64,000 nt of DNA from positions 33,988-97,987 of the forward strand of contig JAFRZL010000027.1 in assembly GCA_017442535.1 (NCBI GenBank). Direction: 5' to 3'. The first letter of the stretch is position 1, and the number at the start of each line of letters is the position of its first letter. This document shows positions 1 through 7,874 of the stretch, one piece after another. The notes beneath the pieces are model-generated. The model searched no databases and had not been told where the DNA came from. It was given only the letters and a program-made list of their open reading frames with translations. The translations under genes and the position numbers were made by a program. The stretch is from Bacillota bacterium. Lineage in GTDB: Bacteria; Bacillota; Clostridia; Lachnospirales; Bianqueaceae.

Positions 1-734
1 GCAAATAATCCCATCTCTGAAAAAATGATCCAGCCAGGATTAGCGGAAAGGGTACCTGCCTTTGCCAGTTCCATCGGACATACCTCATAAAGCGTAAAAT
101 TGGGACCATATAAAAAAGTATTTAATATGATCTCTAATGCAAGCAGCACCAAATAAGGCGTCAGAATAACCATGACCTGAAAAGTTGGTTTCGAGCCTAC
201 AACCAAACAAAAACAGGCAATCACGCCTCCCCACAGAAAATCCACCAAGCACCAGATGAATAGAAACAACCATAGATTCGAGTGATAAAGCGAAGATAAA
301 AAATAACCATTCACGAGAGCATTCATTCCACTTAAAACATGTGGCATTTCATACGGATGAAACAATGCTAAAATGAGTATGTTCAGCAATATTGGAATGC
401 TCATTACAATCCCGCCGGAAATAAAAACAGCCATAAATTTAGCCCAAAAGAATTCTTTCCGGCAAACTCGTGCCTCTATCTGAATATAGGATTGATCTTT
501 TTTCTCTTTCCAAAAGGACCAACCGTAGGGAAGCGCCACCAGGATCGGCCAGAAAAAGAAAAAGAGTGCTGACCCCAGGTTTGTAGGAGAAACAATCATA
601 CAAACACCATACAGAGGCCCATTACCGGTTAATATCGCATCCAAAACGGCAAAAAGAACGCCTGCAGTAAGTGCAATGTAAAACTTAATGTTATGCGTTG
701 CTTTCCACAACTCTACTCTAAGTATGCTCTGCAT
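1..734 (-). CDS. ABC-2 type transporter permease (partial, C-terminus outside window)
   Basis: The reading frame starts at an ATG (732-734) behind a GGAGG (740-744) and stays open to base 1, giving at least 244 residues. The protein has a short cytoplasmic start (MQSILRVELWK) and several long hydrophobic stretches, the pattern of ABC-2 family membrane subunits that work with a separate ATPase, often for peptide export or immunity. It follows the small secreted protein gene on the same strand, so it may export or protect against that protein. An ATPase gene would be expected further left, outside the window. The family call rests on topology and context rather than on a diagnostic motif. Confidence 0.6.
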   Translation of the reverse strand, partial: MQSILRVELWKATHNIKFYIALTAGVLFAVLDAILTGNGPLYGVCMIVSPTNLGSALFFFFWPILVALPYGWSFWKEKKDQSYIQIEARVCRKEFFWAKFMAVFISGGIVMSIPILLNILILALFHPYEMPHVLSGMNALVNGYFLSSLYHSNLWLFLFIWCLVDFLWGGVIACFCLVVGSKPTFQVMVILTPYLVLLALEIILNTFLYGPNFTLYEVCPMELAKAGTLSANPGWIIFSEMGLF

Positions 735-758
735 GATATCCTCCCAAAAAGAATAATT

Positions 759-801
759 CAGGGAGAAGGGAACAACAAATATACTAGTTCCTTTCTCCCT
801 G
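759..801 (-). terminator. Long hairpin between the secreted protein gene and the permease gene
   Basis: Arms of about 15 bases (759-773 and 787-801) pair with one mismatch. On the minus strand the hairpin is followed by an AATTATTC stretch and then five T. It could reduce read-through from the 159-residue protein gene into the permease gene, or act as a processing site that sets unequal expression. Confidence 0.5.
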
Positions 802-811
802 GTTCTAACTT

Positions 812-1291
812 TTACATATGAGCATCAGTATGGGTAAGTGCACTATCTGGACTCCACCACCCGGAAATCTCATCTCCTAAAACATTAGGACAGCGGAATC
901 CTAGAAGGGCAAAATCATAATCATCCTCATAAATATAGGAATGAACACTATGTTCTATTCCACGATAACAGGTAACATGATCCACCGGATACGACGAGAT
1001 ATCAGGGTCAACTGTTTCATTGACTTTTGTCGATGCAGAAATATTATTTGTGCCGTAGGCACGCACATAAACCCGATCTCGTTTCCCATCAGTAATATAC
1101 ACATAAACTGGAGACCAATCCTGTTTCAATCTGGCTGGAGTATGATATGTGTAATAGAAAAAACTTGCCCCAAATTGTGTGATTGCAGTGTCCGTAGTAT
1201 TCGCCGCGTTTGCTGATGTGGAAAAACCCCATACGGAAATCAATGTGATGAGGGCCAACACCAGCGAGAGAACCTTCTTGCTTTTGATCAT
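812..1291 (-). CDS. Small secreted protein, DUF2712-like (tentative)
   Basis: A 159-residue protein with a clear Sec signal peptide: positive start (MIKSKKVL), hydrophobic core to about residue 21 and a probable cleavage after ANA (about residue 29). The mature part of about 130 residues is rich in Tyr, Asp and Thr, with no membrane segment and two Cys. I do not recognise it firmly. Its size and position before an ABC permease recall DUF2712 or lactococcin-972-like secreted proteins found beside ABC transporters, but no motif proves this. The ATG follows a good GGAGGTAATTACT site. The agr-type locus next door suggests quorum control. Confidence 0.5.
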   Translation of the reverse strand: MIKSKKVLSLVLALITLISVWGFSTSANAANTTDTAITQFGASFFYYTYHTPARLKQDWSPVYVYITDGKRDRVYVRAYGTNNISASTKVNETVDPDISSYPVDHVTCYRGIEHSVHSYIYEDDYDFALLGFRCPNVLGDEISGWWSPDSALTHTDAHM

Positions 1292-1350
1292 AGTAATTAC
1301 CTCCTGTTTGTTTCACCGCACCACTCAATGCGGCTTAAAAATCTGGTCAT

Positions 1351-1379
1351 ATTTTATATCGTTTCCTCAACGCAATCAA
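1351..1379 (-). promoter_or_regulatory. Promoter for the small secreted protein
   Basis: On the minus strand TTGATT (1374-1379) and TAAAAT (1351-1356) are 17 bases apart. The leader of about 50 bases holds a small CCGCA/TGCGG hairpin before the ribosome site. Confidence 0.5.
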
Positions 1380-1389
1380 CACACAATAA

Positions 1390-1425
1390 ACGAGCGGTCA
1401 TTTTTCTCAAAAATTGACCACTCGT
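1390..1425 (-). terminator. Hairpin terminator after the agrC-like gene
   Basis: An inverted repeat (ACGAG, GGTCA, TTTTT arms around a CTC loop, with one bulged base and one mismatch) lies 27 bases past the kinase stop codon. A T-rich run follows on the minus strand. Confidence 0.6.
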
Positions 1426-1451
1426 AAAATTAATAACCAATTATTGCACGC

Positions 1452-2594
1452 TTATAGTATAATAATAGACGTAAACATATCTTCTGTTTTCTCAGCTCTT
1501 ACCGAATATCCATACTTCCTTGCAACATTCTGAGATCGTCTGAGGCCATATCCGTGTCCTTCTTTTTTATCAGTCTTCTGTGAAAGGTCGTACTTGTTTT
1601 GAATTCGGATAAATGGTTCTTCTCCACACAACTCAACATTTATCACCCGATTGCTTTGCAGCATTTGTACCGCGTTCATGGCATTCTCCAGCAGATTCCC
1701 CACAATGGTGCTTGTGTCTTTTTCATCCGGTTTCCATGGAGGCAACTGAGGTGTTGCAGAAATTCTCAAATCAATCTCCCTTTTCTGACACTCTTGCGCA
1801 TACTGCCTCAGTACGCTCTCCAGTGCGAAATCCAGCCCTTCCAAAATCTGTTCCTGTTGATCTTGCTCGGATGCGAACTCGCCCTGATTCGTCCTGGAAA
1901 GTCGGATCCACTTGTCAAAATCGTGCTGACGATAATCCCGCTCCGCCAACTTAATGCTGTACTCATCCTGCATTTTCGTAAGCTGTTTGTTTCGTTCTAC
2001 ACTATATAAAATCAACGTCACAAATTGTGTAAGAATCATGAGGCCGGATACCCACTTTGCAATGTCCCAATAGTTGCCGCGTATTTCTGTCCTGAACCGC
2101 TGGCAAACATATAGCATTGCAGCTGCGGCAATTAAGACTACCCAGAAAAATGGTTTTTTCTTGAGAATACTAGTATCAAGCTTGACGGCTTTTCGAACAA
2201 ACCATATCCCTGCTGTGCAAATAAAGAACACCATACAATTCATTAATAATCCATTATGATCTACTGCAACAAACACAAACCATTTCTGCGGTATCCAAAT
2301 GATAATAAAAGCCTGAAGATACAGCAGAACAACAGCATATCCAAGAATCCCGCACCACAATGTTTCTTTCAGAGATCTATGTGCATAAAAGCATTTGATC
2401 CACAGGCACATTATGAGCAGCTGAATCCAAACGGGAATATCCAAATTCCAGATATTAGTTGCTGCAATCTGGGCTGCTATCAGAGCTGCTCCTAATAGTA
2501 AAGCCCAAGTTCTGTCCCACTTTCCTTCCTGGTCATACCCTACAGCTAAAACCGTGCACATCTCCATAAGAGTTGAAAACGCATGAACTAACAT
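1452..2594 (-). CDS. AgrC-like sensor histidine kinase (GHKL/HATPase_c_5 type)
   Basis: The first 200 residues are highly hydrophobic (about six membrane segments), followed by a short helical region with YRQHDFDKW, where the His (about 224) is the likely phosphoacceptor. A GHKL ATPase follows with the N-box NLLENAMNAV and the G-box GHGYGLRRS near the C-terminus. This is the AgrC/ComD layout, receptors for peptide pheromones. I place the start at ATG 2592-2594, since TAGGAGGTG lies just upstream; a GTG at 2601-2603 overlaps that site. The gene diverges from agrB with 32 bases between start codons. No LytTR-type AgrA is seen in the window, so its response regulator lies elsewhere. Confidence 0.85.
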   Translation of the reverse strand: MLVHAFSTLMEMCTVLAVGYDQEGKWDRTWALLLGAALIAAQIAATNIWNLDIPVWIQLLIMCLWIKCFYAHRSLKETLWCGILGYAVVLLYLQAFIIIWIPQKWFVFVAVDHNGLLMNCMVFFICTAGIWFVRKAVKLDTSILKKKPFFWVVLIAAAAMLYVCQRFRTEIRGNYWDIAKWVSGLMILTQFVTLILYSVERNKQLTKMQDEYSIKLAERDYRQHDFDKWIRLSRTNQGEFASEQDQQEQILEGLDFALESVLRQYAQECQKREIDLRISATPQLPPWKPDEKDTSTIVGNLLENAMNAVQMLQSNRVINVELCGEEPFIRIQNKYDLSQKTDKKEGHGYGLRRSQNVARKYGYSVRAEKTEDMFTSIIIL

Positions 2595-2626
2595 AAATAT
2601 CACCTCCTAAAGGACATTCGATTACC

Positions 2627-3217
2627 ATGAAAACACATTCTCTCTTATCACCCTTTGCCAAATCCGGGCAGTTTTCAGAAGAAGAACTACAATACATCAA
2701 TTATGCCCTGTTCGCATTGACAAACGAACTTTCAAAAACACTGGTGTATGGAATCCTCTTTTATTTCCTAGGCAAACTGCGCGGGTTCTTGTTCCTATGT
2801 ATCATCATTCTACCGCTTCGATGGTTCTGCGGCGGATTTCACTGCAAAACACTGATACGCTGTTTCGTATGCAGTCTTATTTGGATAACAGCTCTACTCT
2901 ATCTTCCTCTGCTGATGACTGCTAATAGCATTGACATCCTAGGCCTTTTTAATCTGGCAATGGCTCCTCTTATCTTGTCTCGAATCCCCTATACTCCTCC
3001 TATACGTCAAATTAAAAATCCTCGAAAAATAAAACGTCTTCGCATTTTTGCTGTAATCGACATCCTACTATGTGTCACTCTTTGCCTCTGTTTGAAAGTA
3101 TATCATGCAGATTATTCTTTGATAGGCCTTTCCGCTCTTGCCAGCGTTCAAATACAATTATTCATACCAAAGAGAAAGGAGGCGAAACCGTTATGCAGAA
3201 AATCATCTATATTATAG
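2627..3217 (+). CDS. agrB: AgrB-like membrane peptidase
   Basis: A 196-residue multi-span membrane protein. AgrB is a Cys endopeptidase that trims the AgrD precursor and closes its ring. The catalytic pair is visible in GGFHCKTLIRC: His72 and Cys79, the same seven-residue spacing as His77/Cys84 in Staphylococcus aureus AgrB. The conserved first part (about 20-85) is cytosolic and membrane-surface, the rest mostly transmembrane. The ATG has only a modest AAAGGA 12 bases upstream. Its 3' end overlaps the AgrD-like peptide gene by 25 bases, pointing to translational coupling. The family call is firm; substrate identity is inferred from position. Confidence 0.88.
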   Translation: MKTHSLLSPFAKSGQFSEEELQYINYALFALTNELSKTLVYGILFYFLGKLRGFLFLCIIILPLRWFCGGFHCKTLIRCFVCSLIWITALLYLPLLMTANSIDILGLFNLAMAPLILSRIPYTPPIRQIKNPRKIKRLRIFAVIDILLCVTLCLCLKVYHADYSLIGLSALASVQIQLFIPKRKEAKPLCRKSSIL

Positions 3218-3315
3218 GCAAGCTGTTAGGCAAACTAGCCTATCTCTTTGCTAACACTGCCACAACAGGATGGAACGGAGAAGTGAATATCCCTGACACT
3301 TTACGCGATCAGTAA
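3193..3315 (+). CDS. agrD: AgrD-like autoinducer precursor peptide, 40 aa
   Basis: A 40-residue peptide starts at ATG 3193 behind GGAGGCGAAACC, inside the end of agrB. It shows the AgrD pattern: an amphipathic leader (IIYIIGKLLGKLAYLF, about 4-19), a short core, and an acidic Pro-containing tail (EVNIPDTL) like the EPKVPEEL-type tails of clostridial AgrD. The ring-forming residue is odd: the core NTATTGWNG has neither Cys nor Ser, the usual thiolactone or lactone donors. A Thr stands where the Cys is expected, about five residues before the acidic tail. Either a Thr-linked lactone forms, or a linear peptide is made, or the locus has decayed. Confidence 0.75.
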   Translation: MQKIIYIIGKLLGKLAYLFANTATTGWNGEVNIPDTLRDQ

Positions 3316-3338
3316 CAACATCTTTCAAACCCAGCATG

Positions 3339-3371
3339 AAAATAGCTATGGAAATCTTCCATAGCTATTTT
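3339..3371 (+). terminator. Terminator after agrBD (possibly bidirectional)
   Basis: Perfect 15-base arms (3339-3353 and 3357-3371) with an ATC loop. The right arm ends in TTTT on the plus strand and the left arm starts with AAAA, so it can serve agrBD and the convergent receiver-domain gene. Confidence 0.8.
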
Positions 3372-3430
3372 ATCATAGAGAATATGCTATTTCAAGCCCA
3401 CTGCAGAAAAAGACAAAAATGGATTTGGAA

Positions 3431-4246
3431 TTATTGATTGTTTATGTATTTCTTCTTCAACAAGGACGCTCTTCTTCGGCTGGCATGAAATGATCTGACA
3501 GTCTGTCTCATAATCACTTCCACACCATTATCATCATTTATGGATATGTCCTCCATCATCCACGGATTAATATACACTTTCCGGTCTATCTCGAATAGCC
3601 GGCCGGACTCGGCAAGGGTCAGGATATCCTTTTGGATGCTCTTAAAAGCTTCATGATATCGTGGGATCAGATGCTGGCAGTCCGGATCATCCATTATCTC
3701 GCTATCCGAAAAGACCTTCAGATTAATCCCTTTATCATCAATAGTTACCCAAATGATCCGCTCAGCGCCGATCCGGTTCTGGTCCCAGCATAGGTGGATC
3801 GGGCTCCTGGGCGGCTGCGCGCGGTAGCGGCCCAGGAAAGTGCCAAGCTCCTGCTTAAATGCAGTCAATTCTTTCTTGGTGAAAAACCGATCGATAGAGT
3901 ATTCCGCCTTGATCGCAGCAGAGAGGAAGCCCAGGCTACTCAGGCACCAGACACGCCTGGCAGGATCTTCCTTTAATTCGTTCAGAACTGCATAACCGCC
4001 CTCTGCCGAATGATAAATCATTATGTCGATCAGATACAGATCATAGGCTTCGGTTTTGGTTTTATGGAGTGCTTCCGGGGCGTTGTCCACCCAGTCTATA
4101 TTGTGCTGGGCCAGATACTGGAAGACTTCTACTTTGTCCGCTGCAGGGGCGTCTTCTTCAAAGATTTCCGCCACCAGCCGTGTAAAAATACAGACATCCA
4201 GCCACTCGTCTTCCAGATACAGGATTCTTTTCTCTCTCATCGCCAT
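3431..4246 (-). CDS. Receiver-domain response regulator, C-terminal domain unknown
   Basis: A 271-residue protein with an N-terminal CheY-like receiver domain: acidic pair E12/D13 (LYLEDEW), phosphoacceptor Asp74 in LYLIDIMIY, Ser near 103 and Lys124 in FFTKKE. The last 130 residues match no output domain I know; no helix-turn-helix, LytTR or GGDEF motif is visible, and the end is basic (SRRRASLLKKK). The gene starts inside the last codons of dnaE (10-base overlap), so it depends on dnaE transcription. ATG 4244-4246 and ATG 4238-4240 are both possible starts. No sensor kinase adjoins it. Confidence 0.65.
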   Translation of the reverse strand: MAMREKRILYLEDEWLDVCIFTRLVAEIFEEDAPAADKVEVFQYLAQHNIDWVDNAPEALHKTKTEAYDLYLIDIMIYHSAEGGYAVLNELKEDPARRVWCLSSLGFLSAAIKAEYSIDRFFTKKELTAFKQELGTFLGRYRAQPPRSPIHLCWDQNRIGAERIIWVTIDDKGINLKVFSDSEIMDDPDCQHLIPRYHEAFKSIQKDILTLAESGRLFEIDRKVYINPWMMEDISINDDNGVEVIMRQTVRSFHASRRRASLLKKKYINNQ

Positions 4247-7200
4247 ACCACCGAATCCTCTCCCAGCATCTGCTGCAGGATCGTCACAAGCTCGCTGCTG
4301 CGCGAGACACGGTAGCGGGCAGGGGCGCGGAGACGCTGTTTTTCAGCAGCGAGATAGAGGTAGAGGTCATTGGGACCCGGGTAGTGCGAGAGAATGTCCA
4401 GGACGGCGGGCTGCAGATGCTGCCATTCGGCATCGCTCCGGAAACGCAGCCAGAGGACGCGGCGCGGCTCCTGCGGGGCCGCTGCGGCCTGTCCGGGGGC
4501 CTGAAGTGGACGGCCTCCACCGGCCTGTGGTGCGATGGGGGCGCGGTCCTGGTACATGCGGCGGTAGACGCCCTGGCCGGCGTCCAGAGCTCCCTCCTGT
4601 CCAAACGGAGCGATGGTCTGGGCGATCAGCTTGGCGTCTTCGTCGTCCGAGCCGCTGACGCGCCCGCGCACAAAGATCTTGGCGTCCTCCACCAGGCTAT
4701 CCTTTACATCCTCATAGGTCTGCGGGAAGCAAAGGACTTCCACGGTGCCGAACAGATCCTCGATGGTCAGGAAGGCCATCATTTTGTTGGACTTGGTGAT
4801 CTTGCGCTGGACATGGGTCAGTATGCCGCCGATGGTGGCCGTCTCGCCATCCGTCACATTGCAGCGTTCCTCTTCCTCATCCCATACAAAGTCGGCCGAG
4901 GTGCGGCTGATGGTGCGGCGCCATTTGTCCTCGTATTCCTCCAGGGGATGGCCGGTCAGGTAGATGCCGAGCACTTCCTTTTCCAGGGCGAGTTTCTCTT
5001 CCTTCTCGTACTCCTCCGTACCGGGCAGACGGTCCTTCAAATCATCGTTGTTTTCCTCCAGGCCAAAGAGATCCACCTGGCCGCTCATGGCATTCTTGTA
5101 CCACTGAATAGCGGCTCCCATGATGATATTGCAGTTGTCGAGGTATTCTTTACGGGTGCCGCCGAGCGAATCAAAGGCGCCAGCCTTGATCAGGCTCTCC
5201 AGTACCTTGCGGTTCATATCGGCGCCCTGCATGCGGCGGCAGAAATCGGTCAGGCTGATGAAACGGCCGTTCTTCTTCCGCTCCTCCACGATGCGGTCCA
5301 CGATCGTCTGGCCCACACCCTTGATGCTGGATAGTCCGTAGCGGATCCGGTGATCCGAAGACACCGAAAAACCGGTGTATCCTTCGTTGATATCCGGGGA
5401 GGTGAGCTCGATATTCATGGATTTCAGGCTCTCGATGTAGCCCGCCACTTTGCCGGGATGATCGATCACGGAGGTCAGCAGGGCCGCCATGAATTCCACC
5501 GGATAATGCACCTTGAGCCAGGCGGTCTGCAGGGCGACCACGGCGTAGCAGGTCGCGTGCGCCTTGTTAAAGGCATATTTGGCAAAGTCCGTCATCTCGT
5601 CAAAGATCTTGACGGCGGCCTCTTCGCTGACACCGCGCTTCACGCAGCCCTCGACGCCCTCGGCCTCATTGCCGTGCACAAAGTACTCCTGTTCCTTGGC
5701 CATGACATCGGCCTTTTTCTTGGACATGGCGCGGCGCACCAGGTCCGAACGGCCCATGGTATAGCCGGCCAGATCCCGTACGATCTGCATGACCTGCTCC
5801 TGGTAGACAATGCAGCCATAGGTGCTCTTCAGAATGGGTTCCAGCTGCGGCGTTGTATACTGAATGGCATCCGCGTTGCGCTTGCCCGCGATATATTTGG
5901 GGATAAAGTCCATCGGGCCCGGCCGGTACAGGCTGATGCCTGCAATGATATCTTCGATATTGTTCGGATGCAGCTCCTTCATGAAGGAGGTCATGCCCGC
6001 GCTTTCCAGCTGGAAGACGCCCACAGTGCGGCCGGACGAGATCATCTGGTAGACTTCCGGATCATCCATCGGAATATCGTCCGCCTTGATATCGATCCCG
6101 TACTGCTCCTTCACCAGGTCCAGTGTATCGCGGATGACGGTCAGGGTGCGCAGCCCCAGGAAGTCCATTTTGAGGAGGCCAAGCTCCTCGATGGTGGTCA
6201 TGGTGAACTGGGTGACGGGGACGCCGTCATTGGTGGCGAGCGGCACATAATCCATGACCGGGCGCTTCGCGATCACGACACCCGCCGCGTGCGTGGAAGT
6301 ATGCCGGGGCAGACCTTCCAGACGTTTGGAAGTGTCGATCAGGCGGTGTACATTCTCATCATTCTGATAAAGTGCGGACAGCTCGGAATTGACCTCCAGC
6401 GCGCGGTCGATCGTGATGCCCAGGTCTCTGGGGATCATCTTGGCGATCTTGTCCGCTTCTGCGTAGGGCAGATCCAGCGCGCGCCCTACGTCACGGATCA
6501 CCAGCCTGGCCGCCATTGTACCGAAGGTGATGATCTGGGAGACGCAGTCCTCGCCGTACTTGCGGGTCACGTAGTCGATGACCTCCTGGCGGCGCCGGTA
6601 GCAGAAATCCACGTCAAAATCGGGCATGCTGACGCGCTCCGGATTCAGGAATCTTTCAAAGACCAGCTGATACCGGATCGGGTCGATGTCCGTAATACGA
6701 ATGGCGTAGGCAATAATACTGCCCGCGCCGGAACCGCGGCCGGGCCCCACCATGATGCCGACGGATTTGGCATAGTGGATGAAATCCCAGACGATCAGAT
6801 AATAATCCACATACCCCATGTTCTCGATGACGCTGAGCTCGTATTCGGCACGTTCGCGGATCTCGGGGGTAATTTCGGCATAGCGCTCCTTAAGGCCCTG
6901 CTCGGTCAGATGACGCAGATAGCTCGGGGAGGTAAAGCCCTCCGGCACTTCAAAATGCGGCAGCTTCAGCTCGTGGAAGCGGAATTCCACCTGGCAGCGC
7001 TCCGCGATCTTACAGGTATTCTCCAGCGCCTGGGGCGCGTAGGGGAACCGGTCCGACATTTCGTCGGGGGATTTCAGGTAGTACTGGCCTCCCTCGTAGC
7101 GCATGCGGTCCTCATCCGTCACCTTTTTGCCGGTCTGGATGCAGAGCAGGATATCGTGCGCTTCCGCGTCTTCTTTATACGTATAGTGAACGTCATTGGT

Positions 7201-7806
7201 GCAGACAAGCTCAAGCCCCGTCTCGCGGCTCATGCGGAGCAGCGCCTGGTTGACCTGTTTCTGCTCGGGGATCCCGTGATCCTGCAGCTCCAGATAAAAA
7301 TGATCGGGGCCGAAAAGGGCAGAATACTCCAGTGCTTTTTCCTTGGCGGCCTCGTAGCCCTCATTCAGAATCGCCTGCGGCACCGCGCCGGCCAGGCAGG
7401 CGGACAGCGCAATGATTCCTTCGTGATATTGTTCGAGCAGTTCCCAGTCAATACGGGGCTTGTAGTAGAACCCCTCGGTAAAGCCCTTGCTGACCATCTT
7501 GATCAGGTTGTCGTAGCCGGTCTGCGTCTCCGCCAGAAGCACCAGATGATTGTACTCCGCGTCCGAACGGCCTTCTTTCTGAAAGCGGCTCTTCTGCGCG
7601 ACATAAACCTCGCAGCCGATCACCGGATGGATCCCCTGCGCCAGACACTCCTTATAAAAATCCACCACGCCGTACATCGCGCCGTGGTCAGTGATGGCCA
7701 GACTCTTCATACCCAGTTCCCTGGCCTGCGCCACGATCTCACTGATCTTGGACGACCCGTCCAGCAAGCTGTATTCGGTATGCACATGCAAATGGGTAAA
7801 ATCCAT
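4237..7806 (-). CDS. dnaE: DNA polymerase III subunit alpha
   Basis: A 1189-residue replicative polymerase of DnaE type. Domains in order: PHP domain (HVHTEYSLLDGS, about 7-18; TDHGAMYG at about 39), polymerase core with GPGRGSGAGS (about 354) and the catalytic PDFDVDF (about 395-401), fingers and tau-binding regions, a helix-hairpin-helix zone, and an OB-fold near 990-1070 (ATIGGILTHVQRK). The length fits the family. Start ATG 7804-7806 follows GGGAGCGGAG. The C-terminus after the OB fold is Ala/Pro-rich and then ends GEDSVVWR, overlapping the next gene. A terminator separates it from the lipoprotein gene further right, so it likely has its own promoter in that short gap. Confidence 0.97.
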   Translation of the reverse strand: MDFTHLHVHTEYSLLDGSSKISEIVAQARELGMKSLAITDHGAMYGVVDFYKECLAQGIHPVIGCEVYVAQKSRFQKEGRSDAEYNHLVLLAETQTGYDNLIKMVSKGFTEGFYYKPRIDWELLEQYHEGIIALSACLAGAVPQAILNEGYEAAKEKALEYSALFGPDHFYLELQDHGIPEQKQVNQALLRMSRETGLELVCTNDVHYTYKEDAEAHDILLCIQTGKKVTDEDRMRYEGGQYYLKSPDEMSDRFPYAPQALENTCKIAERCQVEFRFHELKLPHFEVPEGFTSPSYLRHLTEQGLKERYAEITPEIRERAEYELSVIENMGYVDYYLIVWDFIHYAKSVGIMVGPGRGSGAGSIIAYAIRITDIDPIRYQLVFERFLNPERVSMPDFDVDFCYRRRQEVIDYVTRKYGEDCVSQIITFGTMAARLVIRDVGRALDLPYAEADKIAKMIPRDLGITIDRALEVNSELSALYQNDENVHRLIDTSKRLEGLPRHTSTHAAGVVIAKRPVMDYVPLATNDGVPVTQFTMTTIEELGLLKMDFLGLRTLTVIRDTLDLVKEQYGIDIKADDIPMDDPEVYQMISSGRTVGVFQLESAGMTSFMKELHPNNIEDIIAGISLYRPGPMDFIPKYIAGKRNADAIQYTTPQLEPILKSTYGCIVYQEQVMQIVRDLAGYTMGRSDLVRRAMSKKKADVMAKEQEYFVHGNEAEGVEGCVKRGVSEEAAVKIFDEMTDFAKYAFNKAHATCYAVVALQTAWLKVHYPVEFMAALLTSVIDHPGKVAGYIESLKSMNIELTSPDINEGYTGFSVSSDHRIRYGLSSIKGVGQTIVDRIVEERKKNGRFISLTDFCRRMQGADMNRKVLESLIKAGAFDSLGGTRKEYLDNCNIIMGAAIQWYKNAMSGQVDLFGLEENNDDLKDRLPGTEEYEKEEKLALEKEVLGIYLTGHPLEEYEDKWRRTISRTSADFVWDEEEERCNVTDGETATIGGILTHVQRKITKSNKMMAFLTIEDLFGTVEVLCFPQTYEDVKDSLVEDAKIFVRGRVSGSDDEDAKLIAQTIAPFGQEGALDAGQGVYRRMYQDRAPIAPQAGGGRPLQAPGQAAAAPQEPRRVLWLRFRSDAEWQHLQPAVLDILSHYPGPNDLYLYLAAEKQRLRAPARYRVSRSSELVTILQQMLGEDSVVWR

Positions 7807-7837
7807 GGTCTCCGCTCCCTTCTGATTAACTCCCGGG

Positions 7838-7867
7838 AAAAAAAGCGGGCTGGGGAACCCAGTCCGC
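7838..7867 (-). terminator. Terminator after the hydrolase lipoprotein gene
   Basis: Ten-base arms (GCGGACTGGG and CCCAGCCCGC, one G.T/A.C-type mismatch) and seven T on the minus strand, eight bases past the stop codon. Confidence 0.85.
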
Positions 7868-7874
7868 CTGATTC

